Source: an archaeon (GTDB lineage Archaea; Asgardarchaeota; Thorarchaeia; Thorarchaeales; Thorarchaeaceae). From it: a stretch of 62,294 nucleotides of DNA. This document shows positions 26,616-36,368 of the stretch, piece by piece. Made by a program: the position numbers and the translations under genes. Numbering within the stretch: position 1 is the first letter of the stretch; the number at the start of each line of letters is the position of its first letter. The stretch spans positions 1-62,294 of the forward strand of contig JAJRZD010000005.1 of the NCBI GenBank assembly GCA_024275415.1. The letters are read 5' to 3'. The notes under the pieces are model-generated. The model ran no database searches. It saw only the letters and a program-made list of their open reading frames with translations, and had not been told where the DNA came from.

Positions 26616-27007
26616 ACGACGAATCAAAGCCAACAGTAGAGGCATACAAGCAATACATCGAGAGTGAGGATTTCCATGCCTACAAATGTGTAGATTGTGG
26701 AGCCGTCATCGCACCTCCATCAGGCACTTGCTATGCCTGTGGAAGCAACAAGATGGAATGGACCACCGTGAAGGGCACCGGAAAACTCGTCGCATTCACT
26801 GTGATTCATATTGCACCCGAGGCGTTTAAGGCTGAAGCACCATACTATGTCGGGATAATCGAACTCGATGAAGGCACAAGGATCACCGGTAGGCTCAAGG
26901 GCTTTGATACCAATCATCCTGAAGAGGTATCCCTCGGTAGCCGAGTAGTCTTGGACTACGAACATGGTGAATCGGGAAACACCTATTTGGCGTTCCGACC
27001 TGAATAG
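26612..27007 (+). CDS. DUF35 zinc-ribbon/OB-fold thiolase partner
   Basis: 131 residues. An N-terminal helix is followed by the rubredoxin-like zinc knuckle YKCVDCGAVIAPP and CYACGSNKMEW, then an OB-fold (GTGKLVAFTVIH, YYVGIIELDEGTRITGRL). This is the DUF35 acyl-CoA-binding subunit that bridges active sites in archaeal thiolase complexes. It overlaps the thiolase stop by ATGA, so translation is coupled. Confidence 0.92.
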   Translation: MNDESKPTVEAYKQYIESEDFHAYKCVDCGAVIAPPSGTCYACGSNKMEWTTVKGTGKLVAFTVIHIAPEAFKAEAPYYVGIIELDEGTRITGRLKGFDTNHPEEVSLGSRVVLDYEHGESGNTYLAFRPE

Positions 27008-27084
27008 TTCAGAATACCGCAGTGGCGTTCCTGTTAAAAGGCGTCATTGCCATTCTCCGTATGGAGTACAAGGTTTGTGGCTAT

Positions 27085-28050
27085 ATGGTCGAGAAGAAGT
27101 TCCGTCATTTGATCGCTGTGTCCCCTGAATCAACGTCTTTCAAGAATGTTGATAGAAATCTGGTCGCTTGGTATGATGAGGATCTTCTACAAAAACACTT
27201 GCCTCCCACCGCAGGGGTCACGACCGCTGACGGTTTACTTGCGAAGAGTCTATCAAACTATCTGCCAGAGGAAACAGTAGATGCATTGAACGCGACTGAT
27301 TTTGTTGGCGTATTCGGGAGAATTGTCCAGCGCAAGGATCAAAAAGGGCCGCTCTGTCTGCAATACCTCTATGTCTGGGACTATCAGGCTGTGCCTGTCC
27401 ACGAGGGCGATTATGAGCCTATCTATGTCTATGTGGATGGTCACGACCGGTATGCGATATACGACCTCGTCCACTATTGTACCAGAAGGATTGACCTTGG
27501 CAAAACGGGAAAAGACGGCCCCGGACTTCGGGTCGTCCCCGGTTGGCATTCATTTCTGCCTGCCACATTGAAAACCTCTGTGGTCGATAAAGGGCTGGAA
27601 GTCAAGCCGTTGTCAGATCAGCACTTGGAGTCATGGTGGAACATTCCCGAAGACCACCCTCGACTAAAGATCAAAGGTTTCATCACGGATCCGTTCAGGT
27701 TGAAAGCTCCTGGGCATTTCATGGACGAACCCGACGAAGAAGCTCGTACTATGTGCTGCACTTTCAAGGAGTTGGAGAGTGCGTTCAAAGAATTCGAGAA
27801 TCCTAGAGAAGCGCTCATAGAGGGACTGAAGAGAGCCTTCTCTGGATGTATAGGAATATTCGCATTACATCGACTGTCTACCTTCATCTCCCTCATGGGC
27901 GAGATGGACAATGTTGGGATGATACGGATTCCATCTGCTCTCAGGTCTGGGCTGAACATCGCTAACATCGGAACCTTGCTTTCAGAGGGGTTTGCATCCC
28001 TGACCGAAGGAGGCAAGAATCTCCTATCAGGGTTCAGAAACTCTGAGTGA
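27085..28050 (+). CDS. Unknown protein with YVWDYQAVPVHEGDYEP segment
   Basis: 321 residues from ATG 27085; earlier starts at 27061 and GTG 27022 exist and none has a strong ribosome site. The central part holds YVWDYQAVPVHEGDYEPIYV, then HDRYAIYDLVHYCTRR and VVPGWHSFLP. This could be a beta-rich domain with a metal or acid-base site; a remote likeness to HE-x-DWE motifs of NPP1/Vps62-type proteins is only a guess. The C-terminal third is helical and glycine-rich. It is soluble and lies alone between DUF35 and a convergent membrane gene. Confidence 0.6.
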   Translation: MVEKKFRHLIAVSPESTSFKNVDRNLVAWYDEDLLQKHLPPTAGVTTADGLLAKSLSNYLPEETVDALNATDFVGVFGRIVQRKDQKGPLCLQYLYVWDYQAVPVHEGDYEPIYVYVDGHDRYAIYDLVHYCTRRIDLGKTGKDGPGLRVVPGWHSFLPATLKTSVVDKGLEVKPLSDQHLESWWNIPEDHPRLKIKGFITDPFRLKAPGHFMDEPDEEARTMCCTFKELESAFKEFENPREALIEGLKRAFSGCIGIFALHRLSTFISLMGEMDNVGMIRIPSALRSGLNIANIGTLLSEGFASLTEGGKNLLSGFRNSE

Positions 28051-28054
28051 TATC

Positions 28055-28810
28055 TCACACGCTGGAATGCTCTTCTATTGGATAACGTTCACCCAGTCCC
28101 AGAAACTTGAACCTTCCCCAATCCCCTCTAATGACTAGATACACTGCAATAAGCAACGCCAGCAACGCGATGACCTCGATTGACTTCGATATCTGACTAG
28201 TAGGGTTCCCAATCACTATAGACTCCACGAATGACAGTCCTAGCCGTCCTGCCCAAGCGATTGCGATTAGGAACATACATTTTCCGATGAACTGTGGGAC
28301 TATCACCTTTCGCATGGGATACCCTGTCAATCCCAATGGGATTATGACTACATCATCTGGTAAGGGTGTCACTGCAAGGAACCAAAGGACTATCGGTGTC
28401 ATCCTTGGATATCTATGAATGAGATCAAGGAATCGACTGCGCTGTTCCTGATGGACAAACCTTGCGCCGAAGCGTCCAAGAAGGTATCCTGTCATCTCGC
28501 CTAGGGTCGCTCCTATCCCGCTGACAATCCCGAGCAGCCATGGGTCAAAGAGGAATGGGCCTGCAACTCCCGCGTTTGCCCCACCTAGAAGAAAGATGAC
28601 GGCGATGTAGGGGAAAGGGAACAGCACTGTGACATTCCCCATGAACGAAACAAGGAATGCCCCTGGATATCCAATCAACAGGGAAAGACCCTGGATCCAA
28701 TAGTACATGCCTACCAGCGGTCCGGTCAGGTCTTCAAAGACAATGATGATGACCCAATATATTGCGATGATAAGAACTGAAAGGAGCATGCCAATGTCGA
28801 TTCGTTTCAT
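28055..28810 (-). CDS. VTT/DedA-like membrane protein
   Basis: 251 residues. After MKRIDIGMLLSVLIIAIYWV come several helices. The SNARE-associated/DedA (VTT) core is visible as GMYYWIQG, GATLGEMTGYLLGRFGARFV, FLAVTPLPDDVVIIPLGLTGYP and a conserved late helix pair. Such proteins are lipid scramblase or flippase candidates. The start at 28810 lies 5 nt after AGGAG; the longer frame to 28975 would cross into the divergent gene. Confidence 0.8.
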   Translation of the reverse strand: MKRIDIGMLLSVLIIAIYWVIIIVFEDLTGPLVGMYYWIQGLSLLIGYPGAFLVSFMGNVTVLFPFPYIAVIFLLGGANAGVAGPFLFDPWLLGIVSGIGATLGEMTGYLLGRFGARFVHQEQRSRFLDLIHRYPRMTPIVLWFLAVTPLPDDVVIIPLGLTGYPMRKVIVPQFIGKCMFLIAIAWAGRLGLSFVESIVIGNPTSQISKSIEVIALLALLIAVYLVIRGDWGRFKFLGLGERYPIEEHSSV

Positions 28811-28915
28811 GTATCTCCTGATGGGAAAACGTGTGGTGGTTTTGTCTTTTTCCCTCGTCCCAATCTTTGACAACCTTAAGTAGCTGATTGATAACCAATT
28901 AGTAAAGGCGATTGA

Positions 28916-29965
28916 ATGAGATTGGAACTGGCATTTGGAAAAGGATTCCTTCCACTCGAACTCGAAATGCATCATAAGGTGGAAACCGTCACACCCAAGT
29001 CAGCGGAGCGTATCCCCAATACTGCCCTCACAATCCACCAGAACATTGCAAGCCATTCCTCTTTCAGGACTTGCCTACAAGAGAATGATGGAGAACCCAT
29101 CACTCTAGTTATAGATAATCCCCAACGCATCGTAAACATCCAAGAAATCATAACGGGAATAATTGAGACCTTGGGCACACTGAATCACTCCTCTCGTGAT
29201 GTATTGGTTCTTGTCACATTCGACAATCCAAACAGCAAGCGGTCAACACAGACCGTTCATCTGCTCAGGAAGGCATTACCCCCTGCGGCTCGCTTGAAAG
29301 TGCATGACCCCGAGAATGATAACCTACTCTTCTTTGCTGGGAACGAACCCGAATCTAACATCCCTGTCTTTCTAAGTGCTGAATACGTACAATCCTCTAT
29401 TAAGATGGTCGTTGGTTCTATCATGCAGAGTGCTTTTACAGGAGTCGCTGGCGGGCCGTTTTCTATCAGTCATGGTCTAGGTGGTGGTAAAACCCGATAT
29501 TATCTGGACAAAGCCATTCTACAATACGAGTCAGCTCCATTCCAGATTGATCCCCAGTACCAATCTCTTCTCTACTCTGTTCTAGCATTTGCTCCACCTG
29601 ACCTGTGTTTGAACATTGTTCAGGATTTCAAGGGGACGACAGCTCATATTACAGCAGGGACTGTAGAAGATACCACTCGCGAGTCCAAGCAGATCGCTCG
29701 CGACCTCTCTTCAACACCCCTCAAGAAACGTTACGATGCGGCAATCGTCTGCGCAGGAGGGAGCGGTTTTGATGTGACACTATATGAGGCATGTGAGAGT
29801 CTCTATTCTGGCTTTCTGGCTACGAGAAACGGCGGCTCAATCTTGCTAGTCGCAGAGTGTGATGAAGGTGTGGGCCCCACTGGTTTTTTGGATGCGTTGA
29901 GTACTACGCGATCCGAACACGAAATCCGAATCATGGCAAAGAACCATTTCAAACCAGGGATGTAA
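28916..29965 (+). CDS. LarA-family (DUF2088) protein, interrupted near its C-terminus
   Basis: 349 residues. Starts as LarA does (MRLELAFGKGFLPLEL) and has the family closing region KKRYDAAIVCAGGSGFDVTLYEA followed by AECDEGVGPTGFLDAL. The nickel-pincer site, usually GFSGGRK-x-ILPG with flanking His, reads SAFTGVAGGPFSISHGLGGGKT: the Lys expected in SGG-x-K is Phe/Ser here, so lactate racemase activity is doubtful. TAA at 29963-29965 cuts the frame, and the missing 67 residues continue in frame behind it. It is divergent from the VTT gene. It could be a racemase relative or a decayed one. Confidence 0.7.
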   Translation: MRLELAFGKGFLPLELEMHHKVETVTPKSAERIPNTALTIHQNIASHSSFRTCLQENDGEPITLVIDNPQRIVNIQEIITGIIETLGTLNHSSRDVLVLVTFDNPNSKRSTQTVHLLRKALPPAARLKVHDPENDNLLFFAGNEPESNIPVFLSAEYVQSSIKMVVGSIMQSAFTGVAGGPFSISHGLGGGKTRYYLDKAILQYESAPFQIDPQYQSLLYSVLAFAPPDLCLNIVQDFKGTTAHITAGTVEDTTRESKQIARDLSSTPLKKRYDAAIVCAGGSGFDVTLYEACESLYSGFLATRNGGSILLVAECDEGVGPTGFLDALSTTRSEHEIRIMAKNHFKPGM

Positions 29966-30175
29966 CGGGCATTGTTCATGCGGCGAGTGTTGGACTCTAG
30001 GAATGTCATCCTATGCACACGGCTGGCGACTAAGACTGCTGAGAACCGTCTTGGATGTATCTCTGTACGTGACCCTCAGGACGGACTCGATGTCATAATG
30101 CGACTAACCGGAACCAACCCTAGCATTCTCTTATTGCCCAATGCTCCATTTGTGAATCCGATTGAAAACGTCTGA
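29966..30175 (+). pseudogene. C-terminal tail of the LarA-family gene after an in-frame TAA
   Basis: The same frame resumes directly with RALFMRRVLDSRNVILCTRL, then VRDPQDGLDVIMRL and SILLLPNAPFVNPI, matching the usual LarA end where a strand and a closing proline loop follow. It has no Shine-Dalgarno; independent translation from TTG 29972 or ATG 29978 is unlikely. Together with the upstream part it gives about 419 residues, the normal family length. Confidence 0.6.
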
Positions 30176-30186
30176 CACGATGTTTT

Positions 30187-30630
30187 CTATTTCTTCTTTT
30201 TTGAGGTGGTCTTCTTTGTCTTAGCCTTTGGTTTTGCAGGGGTTTTGGTCTTGGGTTTTGCCTTTGTCTTAGTTTTCGCCTTCGACTTGGTGGTACTCTT
30301 CTTCTTCTTCTCGGCTTCTCTCTCTATCTCTTGCTCATCCATAAGGGCGTCCACAGCATCGAGAGCTTCTTTTGCTTCAGACTCCGAGAAACCCTCAAGA
30401 TCCCCTGGCTTTCCAATCCTGATTGTCACTATCGCGTTCTCTCCGCGCGGACGCATTTCCCAATACATTTCCAATCCAGGCTCATCTGACATGAATTGTC
30501 CCAGCATTTCGGTCCACGCGTTCTTCACGTCATCAATGTTCGTGTACAAGAATTCCATGAGAGGGATTGATATCTCGACGTTCAGGACCTTTCCATCGAC
30601 TATGTGATAGTTCTCAATGTCCCAAGGCAT
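30187..30630 (-). CDS. Acidic domain with H1-like lysine-rich tail
   Basis: 147 residues. The first 95 form an alpha/beta domain (YHIVDGKVLNVEISI, MEFLYTNIDDVKNAWTEMLG, NAIVTIRIGKPGD), then an acidic helix. The last 45 are almost only Lys, Thr, Ala, Pro and Ser, in K-x-K-T steps like histone H1 tails. The tail suggests contact with nucleic acid or acidic lipid. It lies just downstream of the giant receptor gene, whose product also ends in a Lys-rich segment. Family unknown. Confidence 0.6.
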   Translation of the reverse strand: MPWDIENYHIVDGKVLNVEISIPLMEFLYTNIDDVKNAWTEMLGQFMSDEPGLEMYWEMRPRGENAIVTIRIGKPGDLEGFSESEAKEALDAVDALMDEQEIEREAEKKKKSTTKSKAKTKTKAKPKTKTPAKPKAKTKKTTSKKKK

Positions 30631-30698
30631 TTCAATGTCCCTTCAGGATAATTGGCTGCAAGACCAATTGATAAGTGTTCTTTGCTCGGTTTGTCCAT

Positions 30699-33600
30699 CT
30701 ACTCTGAAACATCATCTTTCTTGTCTTTCTTGAGAAGCGACTCCACCTCTGCAATGAATTCATCCTTCGGATCCACTCTCTCTTTTTGTTCGGTTTTCTT
30801 CCTTTTCTTGGCAGGTTTTTTCTTTGCTGGTGCTTCGTCCGGCTCAGAGATAGTGTCTGCTTCAATCTCTTCGTCAAGAGTGGTCTCTTCTGATTCGGGG
30901 ACTGTCGTAGCTAGTTCCATGTCATGAACATCGGTCAATCCCATGCCCTGTCGTTGTAATATCGTATGGATACCGATGGGTGTGATGATCCCTTTCTCAG
31001 CCATGCTCATGAAAATGTCCAGAACTTCCATTTCTGACTTGTTGAGCAGGTTGGCCACAGGAGCAAGATAGTCTTTCACCTCAAACTCGGTCTGGTCACC
31101 AAGAGAGGCTTGGACATACTTGAACACCCTCATCTCATCCTTCTCTCCCTTGACTGAAGGGTTAAGGGTGTGAGGAATCATCATTTGATAGTTCAGTACT
31201 GTGTAGAGATTTGACACGATCCATTCGGGGTTGAAACAATCGACCAGTCCAGTCCACTTGGCTAGGTCATTCTTGTACTGTGACTCGAAGAGTTCGACGA
31301 AGAACTGCAAGCGGTCTCGTACCTCCTGAGTGATGCTAGAGTCACCAATCAATATCGCAAGGCAGTTCTCTCCTACCCTACTGTTTAGAATGAGGCCCTG
31401 ATAGTTGATTTCCTCAAGAGTGCCCATCTCGCCATTCTGTTTTATCTCACCATACATACTTGTTATGGCAGAGATGAACCCACTGATGAGGTCTGCCTGT
31501 ATCCTCGACTCACCAAAGGGGTGGTAGAAAAGGCATGTCCCTCGACCTCTGTAGACTATCATAAAGTGTCGTAGTGATGCGAGGATGTTGAAGTAGTCAT
31601 ATTGTGCCTTTTTACTGGCGAACATCTTTGCGCGGGACGCCCTGCTTCGTTTGGCCAATAACACTCCTGCAATAAGTCCCCCTAGCATCAAATAGAACAG
31701 TGGGTTATAGAATAGTGATAGTATCTGTATCACCATAACGCCAACTGGGTCTGCTATCACTTCTCGTGTGAGTGTACTTGTGGACATTGGCCACAGGTCA
31801 CGCCTCCCGTGGTACTTTACTACGACGGAAACGGAGGTGGCAGTGCCTTCTTCTTCTGGGACGACATAGCTGAGTTCAGCGACCCCGTTACTGTCCGTGA
31901 CACGGCTCAACGTGACGGTCAGGTTGTGGTCGTCCTCGAAGGTGACAGTGATGACGAACTCCACGGTCTCGTCTTCTAGGGGCTGCTGGACCCCGTCGAG
32001 CAACGTCGCTCGGATGACGATGGGTGCGTCCCTGACCACGTTCCCCACATACTCTACCGACAACGTGGGTGTGCCCTTCTCGTCCACGGTCAGCACCGCA
32101 GATGCAGTCCCTTCGTCACAGCCCTCTGCCACAGCTGAGAATGCGACTACGTACACTCCTGGGGAGTTGGTGATGTGGTAGTCGAGGTAATAGGTCTCGT
32201 CACCCTCCGAATAGGACATCTGGTAGGAAACACCGTCGATCGTGACGTTGACTGTCCCCCAATAGACAGGGAGGTCTCTATCAGAGTCGGTGAAGGTCAC
32301 TACGAACGTGATGGTCTCGTTCTCGTACTCGGTGTAGGTACTCTCTGAGGTGAGGGAGGTATGCAGGGCACGTACAATGATACCTGTGTCTATGACTTGG
32401 GAAGAGTAGTTCTCCTTGGAGAGGGTGAAGGTCAACGTGTGCGTGTCCAGCGACAGCATGACCGCGCTTATCGTGAAGGTGAACCTCCCAGCCACGGGCT
32501 CGGAATACGTGAGTGCTGACCCAGACCATGAGAACGACTCCCCGCTCGGGTCTATTAGTCCGTCCGTGTGGTCGTTGACGTACTCCACAGTGATCTCGAC
32601 CGTCTGGTTGAGGTACAGCACATCCGGGATAGTGTTCTCTGTGAAGACTAACCTCGTGGGGATGGGTTCAACGGTGAGCGATACCTCGCTCTTGAAGACC
32701 ACGTACCCGTGAGTGTAAGCAGAGATGTTACCGTCCAGCGTGGTGACCCCAAGCTCAGAACCCGTGAAGTTGAGGGTGTACGTCCCGTTACCTAGATCCG
32801 TAAGGGGGTGCACAGCCGTGCTGGTGGTCAGGTTCACCTGCATCCCTGGGAGGTAGTTGGAGTCAGTGTCCTGCATGGTAAGCCTGAGCTCGACCCATCC
32901 ATCATAGTAGATGGTCTGTGTGTCGAACCCACCGATGACTGTAATGACCTGTCCAGAGGTGGGGGTCTCTATGACCTCCACGGTGACCGTGAACGTGCGG
33001 TTGATACTGCCGTACCGCCACGTCCATACCTCCATCTGGTATGTCCCCAGCCCGTCCTGCCCGTCGAAGAGGAACTGATAGACCCCTGCACCGACATGGG
33101 CAAGGACATAGTCCGTACTCATATAGGTGGCATTGACAAGGGCATCCGTGATAGGCTGTCCGAAAGAGTCTAACACTGTCACGTCCAACGTCTGCGTGTG
33201 GGTGTAGTATATCTGGGTGGTCGTCCATGATGGCGTCACAGAACCACTGTCTATGACGATATACAATGTGTCTACTTGCCTTCCGGTGTCGTACCCTGTC
33301 TTGTTAGCCATGACCGTGGCGTTCCACGTGCCCAGCCCTATCGCTGAGGCGTCAAGGGTCAGGTGCCAACGCTCGTCTGTTGCCGAGTAGGTGAAGTCGT
33401 ACACGGTCGTGGTGTTGACGTACAGCCTGACTGTTGCCCCAGGGATGGGTAAGCTGTCGAAGGTGTAGATGACAGAGATGTCCACGGTCTCGAAATAAGT
33501 CGCGTTCAGGTCTGATGGGGAGATCCAGTCCACGTAGAACGTGTTCGGTGCGATGGTGATGTTGAGACCTGAAGTGGTGTTTGTCTGTCCCACATAACCG

Positions 33601-36020
33601 AACGACCACGCACTAATAGATGCAGAGTATGTCCCGATACCAATGTCCTCCCCTGGGATAGTGATGTTCCATACCGTGCCCGTATAGGTCAGGTCGTAGG
33701 TCACACCGTCAATGGTCACGTTCACCACCGCAGAGGGCACGTCTCCCCCGCCATAGGCGTAGTCCACCTGGAGGTTCAGGGAGTCCGTGTATATTATCGT
33801 CACGTTGGATGGTGTCCATATGACAGTCAGTGGTGACGTTGGCTCCTTGTGGATGGTCAGGGCCTGTGTGTCGTCGAACCTCGGGACATGTTCGGCCCTC
33901 GATGCAGAGATGTTCAATGCGTGGGTGGCAAACCCGAGCCCGTCAGTCCCGTTGAACTGGACCCAGTAGAAGCCCGCAGGGTCGTACTGTAGTGTCCACG
34001 TGGTCGTGTAGTCAGTGACTGTGACGAGGGCGTTCTGGACGATGGTGCCGTTGGCATAGCTGTATTGCACCGTCAGGTTTGTGTTCCCGATATAGCTGAT
34101 GTTGTCAGTGTTGGACCATGCCACCACGAGGGGTAACGTGTCATAGGTCAGGGTCACGTCAATGGTGATGCTCTGGTTCTCGATAGCGGACCCGCTCCCG
34201 TTCACCCTCACTTGATAGGTTCCAGCAGAGTAGCCTGTTGTGGAGATAGTGGCTGTCCACGTGCCGTTGTTGAGGTCAGTCATCCCTGTCCATGTCCCTC
34301 CATCGAAGGAATACTGGACTATGACCCCTGCGTATGATCCGTCTATCCCCTTCGGTGTGAAGGTATCGTCAAAGTCCACCCTGACCTCGAAGGTGCTGTC
34401 AGTAAAGGCGTCTATTGTCGGGTCTGCCGGGGTCAACGTCGTGGGGTAGAAGACCACGAACTCCTTCGTCAAGTACCCAGCCTCCGTGCCGTTCGTCCAA
34501 TAGACCTCGATGCGGTAAGTCCCGTTGTTGGACGTGTCGAGGTCAATGTCCCATGTGTAGGACGTAGCACCGTTGGTGACGGACTGGTTTGCAGGGTTAT
34601 ATACCACGGATGTAGAGTCCCAGATGGTGAGGTTCGTAGTCCCAGACGTGGCATTGGTCAGCGTACCGTCTTGGATGGTGTTAGTGATGAGGAGGTTGTC
34701 AGTGATGCTCACCGTGTCCAGTGATATGATCCCTGTGACGTAGTTCGGTGCGGTGGACACCAGTGACCACGTGCCGTTGCCCATGCTCGACACCAAGACA
34801 GTGTTCCCATCAAGCAGGTATGTGGTGTGGTTGGTAGGGTCTGTCCCGTTGTATAGCCCAGATGTGGTCCAGTCGTCCTGCTTGGTGAGGTTGAGGTATC
34901 TGCTCTGGGACTGGCTTGGATATGACACAACAGTGGTCAGGTTCCACATCACGTCGCCCCCGCTCACGGGAACGTCCCACACTGACTGTGCAGGAACGTC
35001 TTTCCTGTACCACAACGTGAGGTTGTGGTATATCCCGACGGACTGGTTGGAGTCGAAGGCGATGGAGGAGATGTTGGTGGGGCTCGTCCACGAAACACTG
35101 TTCCCACTGAGAGGGGTGCCGTTCGCACGCAAAGAGACCTCAGCGGGCTGGAACACCATCGGGAGGTTCGAGGACTGGTCCCAGGGCACGTAGGTGTAGT
35201 TCAGCAAAGCCTCGTACGCTTGGTTCTGGCTCCATGCATTTAGCTCTCTCGTGTAGAACCTCGTTTGGAACGCCCCTGTGGAACTCTCGGAGTTCCAGAT
35301 TATCATCGGGAACGCTGGACCACTCTTCTGCAAGGCGTTCCCGTCGATCAGGGCATAGTAGGTGCTGTCCCCCGTGAGGTTAGCGAGGGCTGTTATCGTC
35401 GTCCATACACTGCTACCTTCGTACACTAGTGCCTGTGGGCTGGTGACGTTGGAGGAGGAGAGGGCGTAGTCAGAGCGGACGACGAAGTAGGCATCCCCAT
35501 AGAGGGACGGATTATAAGTCGGTGTGCTGTGGAAGACGGAGTAGTTCAACAGGAGCCCGTCGTGGGGCTGGGCGTAGAAGCCCTGTGCGAGCTGCGTCAC
35601 GTTGGAGAGTGTGTCTTCCCTGATGTAGAAGTTCTGGGTCTGGTCGATGCTCCCGACGACCTCCCTTTCCACGATGGCGGTGAGGTTGTCTATGGTCATG
35701 TCCGCCCTGTACAGCGTCCAGCCTGCCATGTGGAACTGGGTGAGGTCCACTGTCCCGTTGTGCTGTGCGGTGCTGGCGTAGCTGTTCGTGACGGTGAAGG
35801 TCTGCCCTGTCACTTCCCGGGAGAAGTGCTGGACAGCTGTGGATGTGTTACCTTGACCGGAGGCCGAGGAGATAGAATGCACCGAAATGGCGTCCATCTC
35901 GATCACTTCACCATTTGAATCATTGAATAACGACAGTTCTTTGGGTTTGTCTGCAAGAGGAGTGCTCAGAAGAATGAGAAGACACAGTGCTAGTACAGGC
36001 AAGATGGTTTTCTGGTTCAT
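30699..36020 (-). CDS. Giant surface receptor: Ig-like repeats, one TM helix, cytosolic longin-like domain
   Basis: 1773 residues from ATG 36020, 9 nt after GGAGG; the 25 earlier residues precede the signal peptide KTILPVLALCLLILLSTPLA. Residues 30 to about 1420 are beta-rich, with roughly ten Ig-like units of about 95 residues (each with LTVQYSYANG-, YDLTYTGTVW- or GLGTYQMEVW-like strands) and many N-x-S/T sites. A helix at about 1428-1455 (FYLMLGGLIAGVLL) is followed by basic residues. The cytosolic part has FMIVYRGRGTCLFYH, DLISGFISAITSMYGE and IQYFNILA-like strands, a winged-helix-like segment (EFEVKDYLAPVANLLNKSEM) and an acidic then Lys-rich tail. This is a possible outside-in signal receptor or adhesin; function is inference. 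Confidence 0.8.
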   Translation of the reverse strand: MNQKTILPVLALCLLILLSTPLADKPKELSLFNDSNGEVIEMDAISVHSISSASGQGNTSTAVQHFSREVTGQTFTVTNSYASTAQHNGTVDLTQFHMAGWTLYRADMTIDNLTAIVEREVVGSIDQTQNFYIREDTLSNVTQLAQGFYAQPHDGLLLNYSVFHSTPTYNPSLYGDAYFVVRSDYALSSSNVTSPQALVYEGSSVWTTITALANLTGDSTYYALIDGNALQKSGPAFPMIIWNSESSTGAFQTRFYTRELNAWSQNQAYEALLNYTYVPWDQSSNLPMVFQPAEVSLRANGTPLSGNSVSWTSPTNISSIAFDSNQSVGIYHNLTLWYRKDVPAQSVWDVPVSGGDVMWNLTTVVSYPSQSQSRYLNLTKQDDWTTSGLYNGTDPTNHTTYLLDGNTVLVSSMGNGTWSLVSTAPNYVTGIISLDTVSITDNLLITNTIQDGTLTNATSGTTNLTIWDSTSVVYNPANQSVTNGATSYTWDIDLDTSNNGTYRIEVYWTNGTEAGYLTKEFVVFYPTTLTPADPTIDAFTDSTFEVRVDFDDTFTPKGIDGSYAGVIVQYSFDGGTWTGMTDLNNGTWTATISTTGYSAGTYQVRVNGSGSAIENQSITIDVTLTYDTLPLVVAWSNTDNISYIGNTNLTVQYSYANGTIVQNALVTVTDYTTTWTLQYDPAGFYWVQFNGTDGLGFATHALNISASRAEHVPRFDDTQALTIHKEPTSPLTVIWTPSNVTIIYTDSLNLQVDYAYGGGDVPSAVVNVTIDGVTYDLTYTGTVWNITIPGEDIGIGTYSASISAWSFGYVGQTNTTSGLNITIAPNTFYVDWISPSDLNATYFETVDISVIYTFDSLPIPGATVRLYVNTTTVYDFTYSATDERWHLTLDASAIGLGTWNATVMANKTGYDTGRQVDTLYIVIDSGSVTPSWTTTQIYYTHTQTLDVTVLDSFGQPITDALVNATYMSTDYVLAHVGAGVYQFLFDGQDGLGTYQMEVWTWRYGSINRTFTVTVEVIETPTSGQVITVIGGFDTQTIYYDGWVELRLTMQDTDSNYLPGMQVNLTTSTAVHPLTDLGNGTYTLNFTGSELGVTTLDGNISAYTHGYVVFKSEVSLTVEPIPTRLVFTENTIPDVLYLNQTVEITVEYVNDHTDGLIDPSGESFSWSGSALTYSEPVAGRFTFTISAVMLSLDTHTLTFTLSKENYSSQVIDTGIIVRALHTSLTSESTYTEYENETITFVVTFTDSDRDLPVYWGTVNVTIDGVSYQMSYSEGDETYYLDYHITNSPGVYVVAFSAVAEGCDEGTASAVLTVDEKGTPTLSVEYVGNVVRDAPIVIRATLLDGVQQPLEDETVEFVITVTFEDDHNLTVTLSRVTDSNGVAELSYVVPEEEGTATSVSVVVKYHGRRDLWPMSTSTLTREVIADPVGVMVIQILSLFYNPLFYLMLGGLIAGVLLAKRSRASRAKMFASKKAQYDYFNILASLRHFMIVYRGRGTCLFYHPFGESRIQADLISGFISAITSMYGEIKQNGEMGTLEEINYQGLILNSRVGENCLAILIGDSSITQEVRDRLQFFVELFESQYKNDLAKWTGLVDCFNPEWIVSNLYTVLNYQMMIPHTLNPSVKGEKDEMRVFKYVQASLGDQTEFEVKDYLAPVANLLNKSEMEVLDIFMSMAEKGIITPIGIHTILQRQGMGLTDVHDMELATTVPESEETTLDEEIEADTISEPDEAPAKKKPAKKRKKTEQKERVDPKDEFIAEVESLLKKDKKDDVSE

Positions 36021-36368
36021 AGGTTTGCTTCCTCCATTGTCACCTTTGTTAGTCCCCTGTATGTATCGTGATGGTTGTTCGTGTGTGAAGGGCATATACT
36101 AAATCTATCCAATGGACAAAAATCGCACATCACGATATTTCTTTTGCATTCTCTTATATCATTGTTTAGGGGGAAGGTTCTCATATGAATACCTCAAGTA
36201 GAGGGGTGCCATTGCGATGCTATAGAGCTGTGATGGCAACCGGTTTCCGTGGTTTATTACTCCAACCAGAATGGAAATTGAAGATATATACGTATCTCAA
36301 TTAGCATGCATTCGATTAATCGAGCTGTTGGGATGGACGACCATTCGGTTTTACATCTAGTTAGTGGT
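36021..36368. other. Upstream region of the receptor, no clear gene
   Basis: A/T-rich stretches near 36100-36160 may hold the receptor promoter. A 39-codon plus-strand frame at 36185 begins MNTSSRGVPLRCYRA and has AAGG before it, but I see no family and do not call it. Confidence 0.35.

Noticed and set aside
34753..35918. Plus-strand frames of 129 to 146 codons opposite the receptor gene
   Set aside because: Composition-driven shadows of Ser/Thr/Gly-rich coding; no motif and no ribosome site.
36185..36304. 39-codon frame with AAGG upstream
   Set aside because: No conserved motif recognised, and it lies in the receptor's promoter region.
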